From Rhizobium sp. SL42 (lineage in GTDB: Bacteria > Pseudomonadota > Alphaproteobacteria > Rhizobiales > Rhizobiaceae), in the NCBI RefSeq assembly GCF_021729845.1, contig NZ_CP063397.1, positions 448,001 through 512,000 of the forward strand: 64,000 nucleotides of DNA, in the 5' to 3' direction. Below, in pieces: positions 9,137 to 19,138 of this stretch. The notes beneath the pieces were generated by a model, which did not search any database, was not told where the DNA came from, and was given only the letters and a program-made list of their open reading frames with translations. Each line of letters starts with the position of its first letter. Within the stretch, counting starts at the first letter, position 1. Position numbers and translations under genes: made by a program.

Positions 9137-10255
9137 TCAGATGTGACTGCGCAAAAGCTCCGTCAGGCAGAGCATCGCCATCGCCTGCCCATACGGCATC
9201 GAGGTCCGCTTGATCTGCCGGTAAAAATCAAGATCGCTGCCCATCGCCGTGCCGAAGGACACCTGCTGCAACTCGCCTTCCGGGCTGATATTGTCGACGA
9301 CGCCCTTCATCGCGCGTTCCGCCGTTTCCAGATATTCGGGTCCGAGATAACGCTTGCGCACGCCTTTCATCAGGCCATAGGCGAAGCCGGCCGTGGCGGA
9401 TGCCTCCAGATAGCTTTGCGGATCGTCGAGCAACGTGTGCCACAGGCCCGAAGGATCCTGGCATGCCTTCAGCGCGGCTGCCTGCCGCCCAAGCAGCGAA
9501 ACGAGATGCCGGCGAACGGGATCGCCATCCTTCATGTCGAGCAGTTCGATGAATTCCGGAATGGCGATGGTTAGCCAGCTGTTGCCACGCGCCCAGCGCG
9601 CCCTGGCAAAATTATGGTTGCCGTCGAAGGTCCAGCCGTGGAACCAGAGGCCCGTCTCGGTATCGCAGAGATACTGCGCATGGACCAGAAACTGGTACTT
9701 CGCTTCCTCGACGAATTCCGGACGATTGAGGATGAGCCCGATCTTCGCCAGCGGCAACACGCTCATCATCAGCGTATCGTCCCACATCTGCTGGTCGTTG
9801 ACGCTGTTATAGGTGATGTGCTGCAGCCCGCCTTCGCGGGTGCGCGGCATCTCGTACATGACCCATTCGGCCCAGGTTTCCAGATAGGGCAGCCAACGCG
9901 GATCCGGCTTCAGTTCGTAGAGATGCGCAAGCGTGAGAAACGGCGCGACGGTGTTGATGTTCTTGGTCGGCGTGCCTTCCGAAAGGCGCGCCTCGAACCA
10001 GCCCGTGATGATCTCCATCGCCTTGGCATTGCCGGTCTGCTGCCAGTATTTCAAAAGGCCATAAAGCGCGATGCCGTGCGTCCATTCCCACCCGGCCCAA
10101 CCCTTGGTGTCGATGACCCGCCCGTCATCGAGACGCAGCAGGAACTCGCCGGTCTTGTCCTCGATATGGATGAGATTATCCGTCAGCCGGTCGATCAGCC
10201 CGCACACATCGCTGCGCTGAATAAAGTGGTCCTTCTGCTTCAGCAGCGAATGCAT
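9137..10255 (-). CDS. Glycoside hydrolase family 105 (YteR-like unsaturated rhamnogalacturonyl/glucuronyl hydrolase)
   Basis: 372 aa, the normal size of GH88/GH105 alpha6/alpha6-barrel enzymes, and no signal peptide, so cytoplasmic. Diagnostic stretches are GWEWTHGIALYGL (about 55-67), MWDDTLMMSVLPLAKIG (about 157-173) with the acid-base Asp at 159/160, and ARWARGNSW. The family hydrates the 4,5-unsaturated uronic acid at the non-reducing end left by polysaccharide lyases and so releases it. First gene of the catabolic operon, with Shine-Dalgarno GGGAGGAG and a palindromic site 40-51 bp upstream. It acts after import by the ABC system downstream. The precise oligosaccharide (pectin backbone versus other uronides) is inferred. 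Confidence 0.9.
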   Translation of the reverse strand: MHSLLKQKDHFIQRSDVCGLIDRLTDNLIHIEDKTGEFLLRLDDGRVIDTKGWAGWEWTHGIALYGLLKYWQQTGNAKAMEIITGWFEARLSEGTPTKNINTVAPFLTLAHLYELKPDPRWLPYLETWAEWVMYEMPRTREGGLQHITYNSVNDQQMWDDTLMMSVLPLAKIGLILNRPEFVEEAKYQFLVHAQYLCDTETGLWFHGWTFDGNHNFARARWARGNSWLTIAIPEFIELLDMKDGDPVRRHLVSLLGRQAAALKACQDPSGLWHTLLDDPQSYLEASATAGFAYGLMKGVRKRYLGPEYLETAERAMKGVVDNISPEGELQQVSFGTAMGSDLDFYRQIKRTSMPYGQAMAMLCLTELLRSHI

Positions 10256-10294
10256 GTTTCAACTCCTCCCAGGCTGAAAAATTTTTCGGAACAT

Positions 10295-10306
10295 AATTCC
10301 GGAATT
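10295..10306. promoter_or_regulatory. Probable KdgR-like operator, GH105 side
   Basis: Perfect 12-bp palindrome AATTCCGGAATT, 40 bp upstream of the GH105 start and close to its Shine-Dalgarno side. The same AATTCC half-sites recur at 10426-10445 beside the regulator promoter. This shared motif in a divergent gap marks the likely binding site of the IclR-type regulator. Confidence 0.5.
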
Positions 10307-10407
10307 TAAGAAATCACACTCCTGCCCACTTTTCAACGCTGTTTTTTGCGCGCAGAGTTGGAAATATCAGATTGGTCAAAAGACGGGATTGCACGGCCAC
10401 GCCCATC

Positions 10408-10436
10408 TTGACACAACCAGGCGCAAATTCCAGAAT
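10408..10436 (+). promoter_or_regulatory. Candidate promoter of the kdgR-like gene
   Basis: TTGACA at 10408-10413 and CAGAAT at 10431-10436 with an optimal 17-bp spacer, predicting transcription from about 10443, 23 bp before the ATG at 10466. The -10 box lies inside the operator-like inverted repeat 10426-10445, as expected for autorepression. Confidence 0.55.
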
Positions 10437-10445
10437 GGAATTCCA
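10426..10445. promoter_or_regulatory. Probable KdgR-like operator, regulator side
   Basis: Inverted repeat AATTCC-N5-GGAATT (10426-10442), whose right arm is also part of the palindrome TGGAATTCCA (10436-10445). It shares AATTCC half-sites with 10295-10306 and covers the -10 element of the candidate kdgR promoter. Binding here would block RNA polymerase. Confidence 0.5.
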
Positions 10446-10465
10446 AAAAAAACAGAACGGCAGAG

Positions 10466-11260
10466 ATGTTAGATTCCCAGACCAAGACCGAAAACGTTGC
10501 TGCCGTCCTCAAGGTCTTTGCGGTGGTCGAGGCACTTGTCGAAGACAAGCGGGTCAGCCTCGCCGATCTTGCTCAGCGGGCCATGACCTCAAAGACCACC
10601 GCCCACCGGCTGCTCCAGACCATGGTCGAACTCGGCTATGTCGAGCAGGACCCCGAAACCGAGAAATACGGCCTCACGCTCAAGCTTTTCAGTCTTGGCG
10701 CACGCTCGCTCACCGAACAGGCCGACCTTCTGCGCGTGGCCGATCCGGTGATGGGCAAACTCTCCAGGGCAACCGGAGAATCGATCAACCTCGGCATTCT
10801 CGACGATCGGGACCAGAAGGTCGTCTACATCCACAAATACGATTCCGCCTTCAGCCTGTCGATGAAATCGACCCTTGGCCTGCGCAACCCGTTGCACAGT
10901 ACCTCGCTTGGCAAGGCGCTGCTCGCCTGGCGCGACGAGGACGAAATCCGCGAGCGGATCGGCAGGATGGACATGGTCAAACTCGCCCCTCGCACCATCA
11001 CCGAGCCCGATGCCCTGCTCGAGCAGTTGCGATTGACCCGCAACCGCGGCTATTCGGAGGAAGTGGAAGAAAGCGAGGCAGGCGTACGCTGCATGGCCGC
11101 ACCGATCTTCAACTACATGGGCAAGTCGATTGCTGCAATGTCGATTGCCTTTCCGCTGTTCCGGTTCGATGAAGCGCGCAAGCCCGACTATATCGACCTT
11201 CTCACCACAGCCGGCATGACGGCGTCCCAGGCCCTCGGCTATCAGCCGCCCAGGAACTGA
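10466..11260 (+). CDS. kdgR: IclR-family regulator, KdgR-like
   Basis: 264 aa. N-terminal IclR winged helix (about 10-75; VLKVFAVVEAL, then SKTTAHRLLQTMVELGYVEQ). The effector domain from about 85 contains RNPLHSTSLGKALLAWRDEDE and EEVEESEAGVRCMAAPIF. These stretches closely resemble what I remember of enterobacterial KdgR, the 2-keto-3-deoxygluconate-responsive repressor of pectin degradation. It is divergent from the GH105-ABC-dehydrogenase operon and ends 4 bp from convergent kdpE. The predicted role is repression of the uronide operon and itself through the AATTCC palindromes. The symbol is by resemblance, not experiment. Confidence 0.75.
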   Translation: MLDSQTKTENVAAVLKVFAVVEALVEDKRVSLADLAQRAMTSKTTAHRLLQTMVELGYVEQDPETEKYGLTLKLFSLGARSLTEQADLLRVADPVMGKLSRATGESINLGILDDRDQKVVYIHKYDSAFSLSMKSTLGLRNPLHSTSLGKALLAWRDEDEIRERIGRMDMVKLAPRTITEPDALLEQLRLTRNRGYSEEVEESEAGVRCMAAPIFNYMGKSIAAMSIAFPLFRFDEARKPDYIDLLTTAGMTASQALGYQPPRN

Positions 11261-11264
11261 CCTT

Positions 11265-11951
11265 TCAGGTGGTCACGAAACGATAGCCGACGCCCGGCTC
11301 GGTCAGGATGAAGATCGGCTCTGCCTCGTTTGTTTCGATCTTCGCGCGGATCTGGCGAATGAACACGCGCAGATACTGCAAATCATGTTCATGCGCCGGT
11401 CCCCAGACCTGTTTCAGCAAAGCGCCATGTGTCAAAACGCGACCGGCATGGGATGCCAGCAGCAACAGCAGGTCATATTCCTTCGGCGTCAGTTTAACCG
11501 TCCGCTCACCCTTGCTCACCAGCCGGTGCTCGACATCGATAACGAGATCGCCGCTGCGGATGGTCGAGGGTGCAGGCTCGGAATGTGTCTTGTGACGCAG
11601 CGCGACCCGAATGCGCGCCGTGAGCTCGCCGATGCCGAACGGCTTTTCCAGGTAGTCGTCGGCACCGAGATCAAGCGCCGCGATCTTTTCCGTTTCGCGG
11701 TCGCGGGCCGACAGGACGATGATCGGGATCGCGTTCCAGCTGCGCAACTGCGCAATCACATCCTTGCCGTCCATGTCCGGCAGGCCCAGATCGAGGATCA
11801 ACAGGTCCGGGGCGACTGTTGCCACCAGCGCAAGCGCCTGCTTGCCCGTCTCTGCCTCCACCACATCATAGCCGGCAGCTGTCAGCGCCGGGCGCAGAAA
11901 ACGCAGGATCTGCGGTTCGTCGTCGACCACGACGATGCGCTGGCCCTTCAT
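11265..11951 (-). CDS. kdpE: Response regulator KdpE
   Basis: 228 aa. Receiver domain 1-115: acidic pair VVDDEPQ, phospho-acceptor Asp in LLILDLGLPDMDG near residue 52, Lys in EKPF near 102. The OmpR/PhoB winged-helix DNA-binding domain covers about 130-225 (LTPKEYDLLLLLASHAGRVLTH). The ATG at 11951 overlaps the kdpD stop by 4 bp. It receives phosphate from KdpD and activates the kdp operon at low K+ or turgor; a tandem ATAAGGAT site at 19304-19322 is a candidate target. Confidence 0.96.
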   Translation of the reverse strand: MKGQRIVVVDDEPQILRFLRPALTAAGYDVVEAETGKQALALVATVAPDLLILDLGLPDMDGKDVIAQLRSWNAIPIIVLSARDRETEKIAALDLGADDYLEKPFGIGELTARIRVALRHKTHSEPAPSTIRSGDLVIDVEHRLVSKGERTVKLTPKEYDLLLLLASHAGRVLTHGALLKQVWGPAHEHDLQYLRVFIRQIRAKIETNEAEPIFILTEPGVGYRFVTT

Positions 11952-14656
11952 GGTTCCCGCCTGTCCTTGAGTGCATCCTCGATCGGGAAGCGCAGCGTGA
12001 ACCGCGTGCCGCGTCGTTTGACGGCCGGGCTCTCGACCGTGATCGTTCCGCCCATCGCCTCGACAAATCCCTTCGCAATCGCCAGTCCAAGGCCGGTCCC
12101 AGGCTTGCGGCCATCCGCCTTCTTGCCGCGACGATAGAACTTCTCGAAGATCCGGTCGATATCCTTCTCCGCAATGCCACGACCAAGATCGGTGATAGAC
12201 AATGACACCGATCGGGCGTCGAATTTTGCATAGAGCGTTACCGGCTCGCCGCCGCCATGCTTGAAAGCATTGTCGAGCAGGTTGAACAGCACCTGGCCCA
12301 GCAGAACGCTGTCTGCCCGGATCAGCGGCAGGTCGGGGGCAATGCTGGTGGATATGTCGAGATCCGGCCAGATCCGGCGCACACGGGCAACGCTGTCGAG
12401 AATGACATCGCCGAGATCGACCCAGTCGCGAACCGGCTCGAGCGCGCCGGCCTCGATACGGGTCATGTCGAGAAGATTGCCGACGAAACGAGACAGTCTT
12501 TCGCCTTCCTCCTCGATCGACAGCAGCAGGTCGCGACGGCTTTCCGCCGGCATGCGGTCGCCGAACTCCTTGAGACTGGTCACCGCGCCGGTAATCGTCG
12601 CAAGCGGCGTGCGCAGGTCGTGGGAGATTGAAGACAGAAGCGTCGACTGGAAACGTTCCCGTTCCAGTCGGGCCTTGTCCTCGACGCTGCGCGTCGTCAG
12701 CATGGCACGATCGAATGCGATGGTGACCTGGTCGAGAATGGCCCCGAGCGCCCGTTCCTCGACAGGGTCGAGCGCATGCCCGTCCATGCCGTAGCCGCAC
12801 ACGGCAAGCGTCCCGACCGGGCCGCGCAGCGGCCGAAACTGCAGGGTCGAATTGGGCAGCGTTCCGGTGCCGGCCCCCGCCGCCTCTCCCTTCTCATAGG
12901 CAAACCTGGCAGCAGCCATCTCGGCCACGCCAAGCTCGGTATCAGGTGGCCAGCATGAGCGCAATGACAGGACCCCGTCGATCGGCGACAGCAATGCAAC
13001 CGGTCTCTGGATCGTCCCGTTGAGCTGACTGACGGCTGTCCATACGATGGCATCCTGGTCCACGGTTCCGGCAAGTTTCGACGAAATGTCGTAGAGGATC
13101 TGGGTCTGCGCCGCACGGCGAGCCGCAATTTTCCCCTGCTCCCGGATCCGGGATGCGATACCGCCGGCAATCAGCGCCGCGGCAATGAATATGATGAACG
13201 CGAACACCTCGTGCGGCGCGGCGATGGTCAGCGTGCCGACCGGCGAAATGAAGAAGAAATTATAGGCGACCGCCGACAGCACGGAGGCGAGAACCGCTGC
13301 GAAATAACCGCCACGCAAGGCCGAAACCAGCACGGCCAGCAAGAACAGCATCGACACGTTCGGCAGTGACACGATTTCGACCATCGCCCGGCCGCCGAGT
13401 GTCGCAACCGCTGTAGTGGCCAGCGCCGTCACCACGTCTTTTGGCCGGACCTTCAGCCGATTGGCGGCCAATCTCCGCTTCAGCGGGGCGAACCAGTCAT
13501 GGGTCGGCTGGTCTTCCGTGGTGATCAGATGAATGCTGATCCCGGACAACTCTTCCAGCAGCGCATCGGTCAGCGACTTTCGCAGCAGCCGCTGCCACAA
13601 GGACCGTTGCGGCGCCCCGAGAACGATCTGCGTCACATGCTCGCGCTTGGCGATCCGCAGGATTTCCTGGACGAAATCGCGCCCCTGCACGCGCCTCGTC
13701 TCGCCACCCAATCGCTCCGCCAACCGGAAAAGCACATCGATCCGCATCTGCCGCGATGGATCGTCGTCCACCATGTCCGACTGCTCCAGCGACACGACGA
13801 TCCAGTGGGCGTTCATGCCGGAGGCGAGGTTGCTCGCAGTTCGCACGACCTTTTCGGACAGCGTGTCCGGGCCGACGCAGACCAGAAGCCTTTCGCTCGT
13901 CCGCCACGGCCCCTCGATCGCATTCTGCTTGAGGAAATCGACCATCTGGTCGTCGACGCGGTCGGCGGTTCGCCTGAGCGCAAGCTCCCGCAGGGCGGTC
14001 AGATTGCCGAGGCGAAAAAAGCTGTCGGCCGCCCGCCGCGCATTGTCGGGCAGATAGACCTTTCCCTCTTTCAGCCGGTTGATCAGTTCCTCCGGCGCCA
14101 GATCGATCAGGATCACTTCATCGGCCTGCTTCAGCACCCGGTCCGGAACGGTCTCGCGCACCTGCACGCCGGTGATCTGGGCGACGATTTCCGACAGGCT
14201 TTCGAGATGCTGGATATTGAGCGCCGTCCAGACATCGATACCGGCCGCGATCAGTTCCTCGATATCCTGGTAGCGTTTGGGGTGCCGGCTTTCCGGCGCG
14301 TTCGTGTGCGCCAGTTCGTCGACGATCAGGATCGCTGGGCGCCGGACAAGCGCCGCATCGATGTCGAACGCGTCGACCTTGCGTCCCTTGTAGTCGATCT
14401 GCTTGCGGGGCAGGAACTCGAGGTTTTCGACCAGCGCCTCCGTCTCGGCCCGACCATGGGTTTCCACGAGACCGACAACGACATCGGCGCCCGCATTCTT
14501 GCGAATGCGGGCGCGCGACAACATTGCGAAGGTTTTCCCGACGCCGGGGGCGGCGCCGAGAAAGATGGTGAGCTTGCCCCGCCCGGCACGGTTCGCAAGC
14601 CCGAGAAGGGCATCGGGATCGGGCCGGTTCAGGTTATCGCGGGAATCGTCGGGCAT
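11948..14656 (-). CDS. kdpD: Sensor histidine kinase KdpD
   Basis: 902 aa, full length. An N-terminal KdpD domain with Walker A GAAPGVGKTF (near residue 33) is followed by a USP-like domain to about 370. Four close membrane helices lie at about 400-500, then a GAF-like segment. The HisKA box is SSISHDLRTPLATITGA near 670 with the phosphorylated His, and the HATPase domain has N, G1 and G2 boxes (LLDNAFKHGGG, GTGLGLAIAKGFVEAMGG). It senses K+ limitation and phosphorylates KdpE. It follows kdpC after 9 bp. Confidence 0.97.
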   Translation of the reverse strand: MPDDSRDNLNRPDPDALLGLANRAGRGKLTIFLGAAPGVGKTFAMLSRARIRKNAGADVVVGLVETHGRAETEALVENLEFLPRKQIDYKGRKVDAFDIDAALVRRPAILIVDELAHTNAPESRHPKRYQDIEELIAAGIDVWTALNIQHLESLSEIVAQITGVQVRETVPDRVLKQADEVILIDLAPEELINRLKEGKVYLPDNARRAADSFFRLGNLTALRELALRRTADRVDDQMVDFLKQNAIEGPWRTSERLLVCVGPDTLSEKVVRTASNLASGMNAHWIVVSLEQSDMVDDDPSRQMRIDVLFRLAERLGGETRRVQGRDFVQEILRIAKREHVTQIVLGAPQRSLWQRLLRKSLTDALLEELSGISIHLITTEDQPTHDWFAPLKRRLAANRLKVRPKDVVTALATTAVATLGGRAMVEIVSLPNVSMLFLLAVLVSALRGGYFAAVLASVLSAVAYNFFFISPVGTLTIAAPHEVFAFIIFIAAALIAGGIASRIREQGKIAARRAAQTQILYDISSKLAGTVDQDAIVWTAVSQLNGTIQRPVALLSPIDGVLSLRSCWPPDTELGVAEMAAARFAYEKGEAAGAGTGTLPNSTLQFRPLRGPVGTLAVCGYGMDGHALDPVEERALGAILDQVTIAFDRAMLTTRSVEDKARLERERFQSTLLSSISHDLRTPLATITGAVTSLKEFGDRMPAESRRDLLLSIEEEGERLSRFVGNLLDMTRIEAGALEPVRDWVDLGDVILDSVARVRRIWPDLDISTSIAPDLPLIRADSVLLGQVLFNLLDNAFKHGGGEPVTLYAKFDARSVSLSITDLGRGIAEKDIDRIFEKFYRRGKKADGRKPGTGLGLAIAKGFVEAMGGTITVESPAVKRRGTRFTLRFPIEDALKDRREP

Positions 14657-14665
14657 GCAGCAACC

Positions 14666-15241
14666 TTATCTTGGCGCCCCGCCTGAATCGAGCGCCATGT
14701 TCAGTTGAAGGACATTGATCCTCGGCTCTCCGATAAGTCCGAACAGAGGCTGCTGAACCTGGGTTTCGACGATCGATGCGACATCCGCTAGCGGCATGCC
14801 GCGAGCCTGAGCAACGCGCCCGATCTGGCTCATCGCGTTGTCCGGCGAAATGTCGGGATCGAGACCGGAGCCGGACGAAGTCACCGCATCGGCCGGAACC
14901 TCGCCCGTACCACCGCCGGCCCGCCAGCCCTCGACCGCGACAGCCATCTGGTCACGGAGCTTCTGCGACGTCGGCGCGAGATTGGTGCCGCTCGAGGCAA
15001 GGCCGTTGTAGGCGGAACCGCCGGTCGCCGAAGGACGCGGCCAGAAATAACGATCGGCGGTGAATGCCTGGCCGATCAGTGCCGAACCGATGACCGTGTC
15101 GCCTTGACGAACGAGGCTGCCATTGGCCTGGGCCGGCATCAGCGCCTGCGCGGCACCTGTCATCGCCAGGGGATAGGCAAGACCGCAGAGACCGGTGAAG
15201 ATGACCACCATGGAAATGGCGGGACGAAGATAAGACAGCAT
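14666..15241 (-). CDS. kdpC: K+-transporting ATPase subunit C
   Basis: 191 aa. A single N-terminal membrane helix (LRPAISMVVIFTGLCGLAYPLAM) is followed by a periplasmic domain. KdpC signatures are GSALIGQAF, YFWPRPSATG and the C-terminal FGLIGEPRINVLQLN. I chose the ATG at 15241, 2 nt after the kdpB stop. An in-frame ATG at 15253 would overlap kdpB by 10 bp and adds only MGVT. It stabilises the KdpFABC complex. Confidence 0.95.
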   Translation of the reverse strand: MLSYLRPAISMVVIFTGLCGLAYPLAMTGAAQALMPAQANGSLVRQGDTVIGSALIGQAFTADRYFWPRPSATGGSAYNGLASSGTNLAPTSQKLRDQMAVAVEGWRAGGGTGEVPADAVTSSGSGLDPDISPDNAMSQIGRVAQARGMPLADVASIVETQVQQPLFGLIGEPRINVLQLNMALDSGGAPR

Positions 15242-15243
15242 GG

Positions 15244-17298
15244 TTACACCCATTGAAGCGTGGTGATGGCGATATCGACAGCCTTGATGCCAATGAACGG
15301 CAGGACAAGGCCGCCAAGGCCGTAGACGAAGAGGTTGCGCCGCAGAAGCGCGGCGGCACCGACCGGGCGATAGGCAACGCCTTTCAGCGCCAGCGGGATC
15401 AGCGCGACGATGATCAGCGCGTTGAAGATGACCGCGGACAGGATCGCCGATTGCGGCGAGGCGAGCCCCATGACGTTGAGCGCCGCCAGCCCCGGATAGG
15501 CCGAGATGAACAGAGCCGGGATGATGGCGAAATATTTGGCCACGTCATTGGCGATCGAGAAGGTGGTCAGCGAACCGCGCGTCATCAGCAACTGCTTGCC
15601 GATCTCGACGATCTCGATCAGCTTGGTTGGGCTGGAGTCGAGATCGACCATGTTCGCCGCCTCCCGGGCCGCCTGCGTGCCGGTCTGCATGGCGACACCG
15701 ACATCGGCCTGGGCCAGGGCCGGCGCATCATTGGTGCCGTCACCGCACATGGCGATCAACCGGCCGCCTTCCTGCGCCCTGCGGATATAGGCAAGCTTGT
15801 CTTCCGGCGTCGCCTGGGCAAGGAAGTCGTCGACGCCGGCCTCGGAGGCGATGGCCGCAGCCGTCACCGGATTGTCGCCCGTCACCATGACGGTGCGAAT
15901 ACCCATCGCACGCAGCGCCGCGAAGCGCTCCTTGATCCCCGGCTTGATCACATCCTTCAGGTGAATGACACCCAGCAAATGTGTGCCATCGGCAACGGCA
16001 AGCGGCGTACCACCCGATTGCGCGATACGGGCGACGGCATCGTTGAAGGCCTTCGGCGCGGATGCCTCATTAAGTTCGGCAAATTTCAGCACCGAATCGA
16101 CAGCGCCCTTGCGCAGACGCTGGCCACCCATGTCGACACCCGAAAGTCGCGTCTCGGCACTAAAGGCGATCACGGCATCCGGAACAGTTTTCGGCTGGAC
16201 CTGGCCATACTCGCCGGTGGCAAGCGCCACGATCGAGCGGCCTTCCGGCGTCTCGTCCGACAGGCTGGCGAGGAGGGCAGCCTTGGCCAACTCCTCCGGG
16301 GACACGCCCGGAACGGCCAGGAAGTCGCTTGCCATGCGGTTGCCGAAGGTGATCGTCCCGGTTTTGTCGAGCAGCAGCGTATCCACGTCGCCTGCGGCCT
16401 CGACCGCTCGACCGGAGGTCGCGATAACGTTGAACCGCACCAGGCGGTCCATGCCGGCAATGCCGATCGCCGACAGCAGGCCACCGATCGTCGTCGGGAT
16501 GAGCGTCACGAGAAGCGCGGCCAGCACCGTGACCGACAGCAGAACGCCGGAATAGCTGGCCAGCCCGAACAGGGTCACGACAGCGATCACGAAGATCAGC
16601 GTCAGGCCCGACAACAGGATCGACAGGGCGATCTCGTTCGGCGTCTTCTGCCTTTCGGCGCCTTCGATCAGCGCGATCATGCGATCGACGAAGGAAGAGC
16701 CGGGTGCCACGGTGATCCGGATGCGGATTTCATCCGACAGCACCTGCGTGCCGCCGGTAACCGCCGAACGGTCGCCACCGGCTTCACGGATGACCGGCGC
16801 GGATTCACCCGTGATCGCGCTTTCGTTGACCGAGGCCACACCTTCGATCACTTCGCCATCGCCGGGAATGAGTTCGCCGGCGGCGACCACCACCACATCG
16901 CCGATCTTCAGCGATGTAGCTGGGATGGTGGTGATGTCGCGACCATTGCCGGTGACCTTGCGGGCGGAAAGTTCGCTCTTGGTCCGGCGCAGGCTGTCGG
17001 CCTGCGCCTTGCCGCGCCCTTCGGCAACGGCTTCGGCGAATGTGGCAAACAGCACGGTGAACCACAGCCACGCGGCGATCTGGCCCGAGAAAGCCGCCGG
17101 CATGCCGGAAGTGAGATCCCGCAGGAACAGGATCGTCACGACCGCGGCGACGATTTCGGTGACGAACATCACCGGATTGCGGATCATCTGGCGCGGATCG
17201 AGCTTGAGCACGGCATCCTTGAGCGCACCCTTGATGATCTTGGGCTCAAACAGTCTTTGGCTCGGCTTGGAGCCGGAAGTAGAATGGGACGGTGTCAT
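15244..17298 (-). CDS. kdpB: K+-transporting ATPase subunit B (P-type ATPase)
   Basis: 684 aa. P-type hallmarks: phosphorylated Asp311 in DKTGT (311-315), TGES at about 163-166, the hinge [16 protein letters not shown] near 515, and membrane helices at about 42-60, 70-90, 228-275 and the C-terminus. It hydrolyses ATP to drive K+ uptake through KdpA. The start ATG at 17298 with GAGG upstream gives the normal length; longer in-frame extension reads into kdpA. It lies 14 bp downstream of kdpA. Confidence 0.97.
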   Translation of the reverse strand: MTPSHSTSGSKPSQRLFEPKIIKGALKDAVLKLDPRQMIRNPVMFVTEIVAAVVTILFLRDLTSGMPAAFSGQIAAWLWFTVLFATFAEAVAEGRGKAQADSLRRTKSELSARKVTGNGRDITTIPATSLKIGDVVVVAAGELIPGDGEVIEGVASVNESAITGESAPVIREAGGDRSAVTGGTQVLSDEIRIRITVAPGSSFVDRMIALIEGAERQKTPNEIALSILLSGLTLIFVIAVVTLFGLASYSGVLLSVTVLAALLVTLIPTTIGGLLSAIGIAGMDRLVRFNVIATSGRAVEAAGDVDTLLLDKTGTITFGNRMASDFLAVPGVSPEELAKAALLASLSDETPEGRSIVALATGEYGQVQPKTVPDAVIAFSAETRLSGVDMGGQRLRKGAVDSVLKFAELNEASAPKAFNDAVARIAQSGGTPLAVADGTHLLGVIHLKDVIKPGIKERFAALRAMGIRTVMVTGDNPVTAAAIASEAGVDDFLAQATPEDKLAYIRRAQEGGRLIAMCGDGTNDAPALAQADVGVAMQTGTQAAREAANMVDLDSSPTKLIEIVEIGKQLLMTRGSLTTFSIANDVAKYFAIIPALFISAYPGLAALNVMGLASPQSAILSAVIFNALIIVALIPLALKGVAYRPVGAAALLRRNLFVYGLGGLVLPFIGIKAVDIAITTLQWV

Positions 17299-17312
17299 GA
17301 TGACAGCCTCTT

Positions 17313-19022
17313 TCAAAAGGTTTTGCCGGCGAGCATGCTGACATGCTCGGCAATGGGACCAAGCGCCAACGCCGGGAAATATTGCAATCCGCCAAGGATC
17401 AGGATGATGGCGACGAGCAGGCCGACGAAAAGCGGGGTGTGGGTCGGGAAGGTACCGGCCGAAGGCGTGCCGCGGGTCTTGCCGACCAGCGAACCGGCGA
17501 TGGCAAGAACCGGCACGGCATAGGCGAAGCGGCCGAGCGCCATGGCGATGCCGAGCGTCGTGTTGTACCAGGGCGTGTTTGCCGAGAGACCGCCGAAAGC
17601 AGAGCCGTTGTTGCCGGCTGCAGACGTATAGGCATAGAGGATCTCGGACAGGCCATGCGGGCCGGCATTGCCGAGCGAGGCGATCGCCACCGGCAGCACG
17701 GCTGCAATCGCCGAAAAGCCGAGAATGGCAAACGGCAGCACGAGCACCGCCAGCATCGCATATTTCATCTCGCGGCCCTCGATCTTCTTGCCGAGGAATT
17801 CCGGCGTGCGGCCGACCATCAAGCCGGCGACGAAGACGGTAAGCACGCAAAAGATGATCAGGCCGTAAAGTCCCGAGCCGACGCCGCCAGGCAGGATCTC
17901 GCCGAGCTGGATCAGGAACATCGGCACAAGGCCGCCGAGTGCCGTCAACGACCCATGCATGGCATTGACGCCGCCATTCGAAATGCCGGTGGTGATCGCC
18001 ACATAGGCGGCACTCATCGCCTGTCCGAAGCGGACCTCTTTGCCTTCCATGTTGCCAAGTGAAGGATCGAGCCCCAATGCCATATGGATAGGATTGCCAT
18101 AGGTCTCAGCCACATAGACGGCAACGATGCCGGCAACCAGCAGGATGGCGACGCTGGCAAGCAACGCCCAGCCCTGGCGCACATCGCCGACCATCTTGCC
18201 GAAGGCATAGATCAGCGCGCTGGAAATCGACAGCATGGCCAGGATATTGAAATAGTTGCTGAGCGCCGACGGATTTTCGAACGGATGGGCCGCGTTGACG
18301 TTGAAGAAGCCGCCACCATTGGTGCCCAGCTGCTTGATTGCCTCCTGGCTGGCGACAGGGCCGAGACCGATAGCCTGCTGTGCACCTTCCAGCGTGGTCG
18401 CCGTCACCGATGCATCCATCGTCTGCGGCAGACCGAGCCAGATGAAGACGAGGGCGAGAACAATCGCCAGCGGCAGCAGGACATACAGCGTGGCGCGGGT
18501 CATATCGACCCAGAAATTGCCGAGCGTGTTGCCGGCCGAGCGCGCAAATGCGCGGGTGACAGCCAGCGCAATCGCGATACCGGTGGCAGCCGACAGGAAG
18601 TTCTGCACGGCAAGGCCGGCCATCTGCGAGAAATTGCTGACGGTCGTTTCACCGGCATAGGACTGCCAGTTGGTGTTGGTGACGAAACTGATCGCCGTGT
18701 TGAAGGCCAGGTCCGGCGCCATGCCGGCAAAACCCTGCTGGTTGTAGGGCAGATACGCCTGCAGGCGCAGGATCGCATAAAGCGCCAGGAAGCCCATGGC
18801 ATTGAAGGCGAGCATGGCCAGCGTATAGGCAAGCCAGCCCTGCTCCCGGCGCGGGTCGACGCCGGAGGCCCAGAGCATGCCGCGTTCGACGGGCGCCAGA
18901 ACGGGGGACAGGAATGTGCGCTCGCCCTCAAACACCCTTGCCAGATAGAGGCCGAGGGGCTTGATGGTGACGAGCGCGAGGATGAGCAGCAGGCCGATTT
19001 GCAGCCAACCGTTGGAAGACAT
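17313..19022 (-). CDS. kdpA: K+-transporting ATPase subunit A (K+ channel-like)
   Basis: 569 aa, polytopic with about ten membrane helices. Four selectivity-filter-like loops are visible, including [36 protein letters not shown] and [12 protein letters not shown]. It forms the K+ conducting pathway of KdpFABC. The ATG at 19022 is 21 bp after kdpF. No truncation or odd residues. Confidence 0.97.
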   Translation of the reverse strand: MSSNGWLQIGLLLILALVTIKPLGLYLARVFEGERTFLSPVLAPVERGMLWASGVDPRREQGWLAYTLAMLAFNAMGFLALYAILRLQAYLPYNQQGFAGMAPDLAFNTAISFVTNTNWQSYAGETTVSNFSQMAGLAVQNFLSAATGIAIALAVTRAFARSAGNTLGNFWVDMTRATLYVLLPLAIVLALVFIWLGLPQTMDASVTATTLEGAQQAIGLGPVASQEAIKQLGTNGGGFFNVNAAHPFENPSALSNYFNILAMLSISSALIYAFGKMVGDVRQGWALLASVAILLVAGIVAVYVAETYGNPIHMALGLDPSLGNMEGKEVRFGQAMSAAYVAITTGISNGGVNAMHGSLTALGGLVPMFLIQLGEILPGGVGSGLYGLIIFCVLTVFVAGLMVGRTPEFLGKKIEGREMKYAMLAVLVLPFAILGFSAIAAVLPVAIASLGNAGPHGLSEILYAYTSAAGNNGSAFGGLSANTPWYNTTLGIAMALGRFAYAVPVLAIAGSLVGKTRGTPSAGTFPTHTPLFVGLLVAIILILGGLQYFPALALGPIAEHVSMLAGKTF

Positions 19023-19043
19023 GATGTGCTCCGGATGTGAGGT

Positions 19044-19130
19044 CTAGAATCGCTCGGGACGGATCAGCGTCACAACGAGATAGACTGAGATGAAGATCGC
19101 GGCCGTGAGGCCAAGGAGGGGTTCAAACAT
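19044..19130 (-). CDS. kdpF: K+-transporting ATPase subunit F (28 aa)
   Basis: A 28-residue peptide, MFEPLLGLTAAIFISVY then LVVTLIRPERF, with a single membrane helix and the RPERF tail characteristic of KdpF. Shine-Dalgarno GAGG lies upstream. It sits immediately before kdpA, its canonical place, and stabilises the KdpABC complex as a lipid-like peptide. Confidence 0.9.
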   Translation of the reverse strand: MFEPLLGLTAAIFISVYLVVTLIRPERF

Positions 19131-19138
19131 GGCAAACC

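Noticed and set aside
15253..17523. 756-aa plus-strand frame opposite kdpB/kdpA
   Set aside because: Entirely antisense to KdpB with its DKTGT and GDGTNDAP motifs. The length comes from high GC, which removes stop codons.
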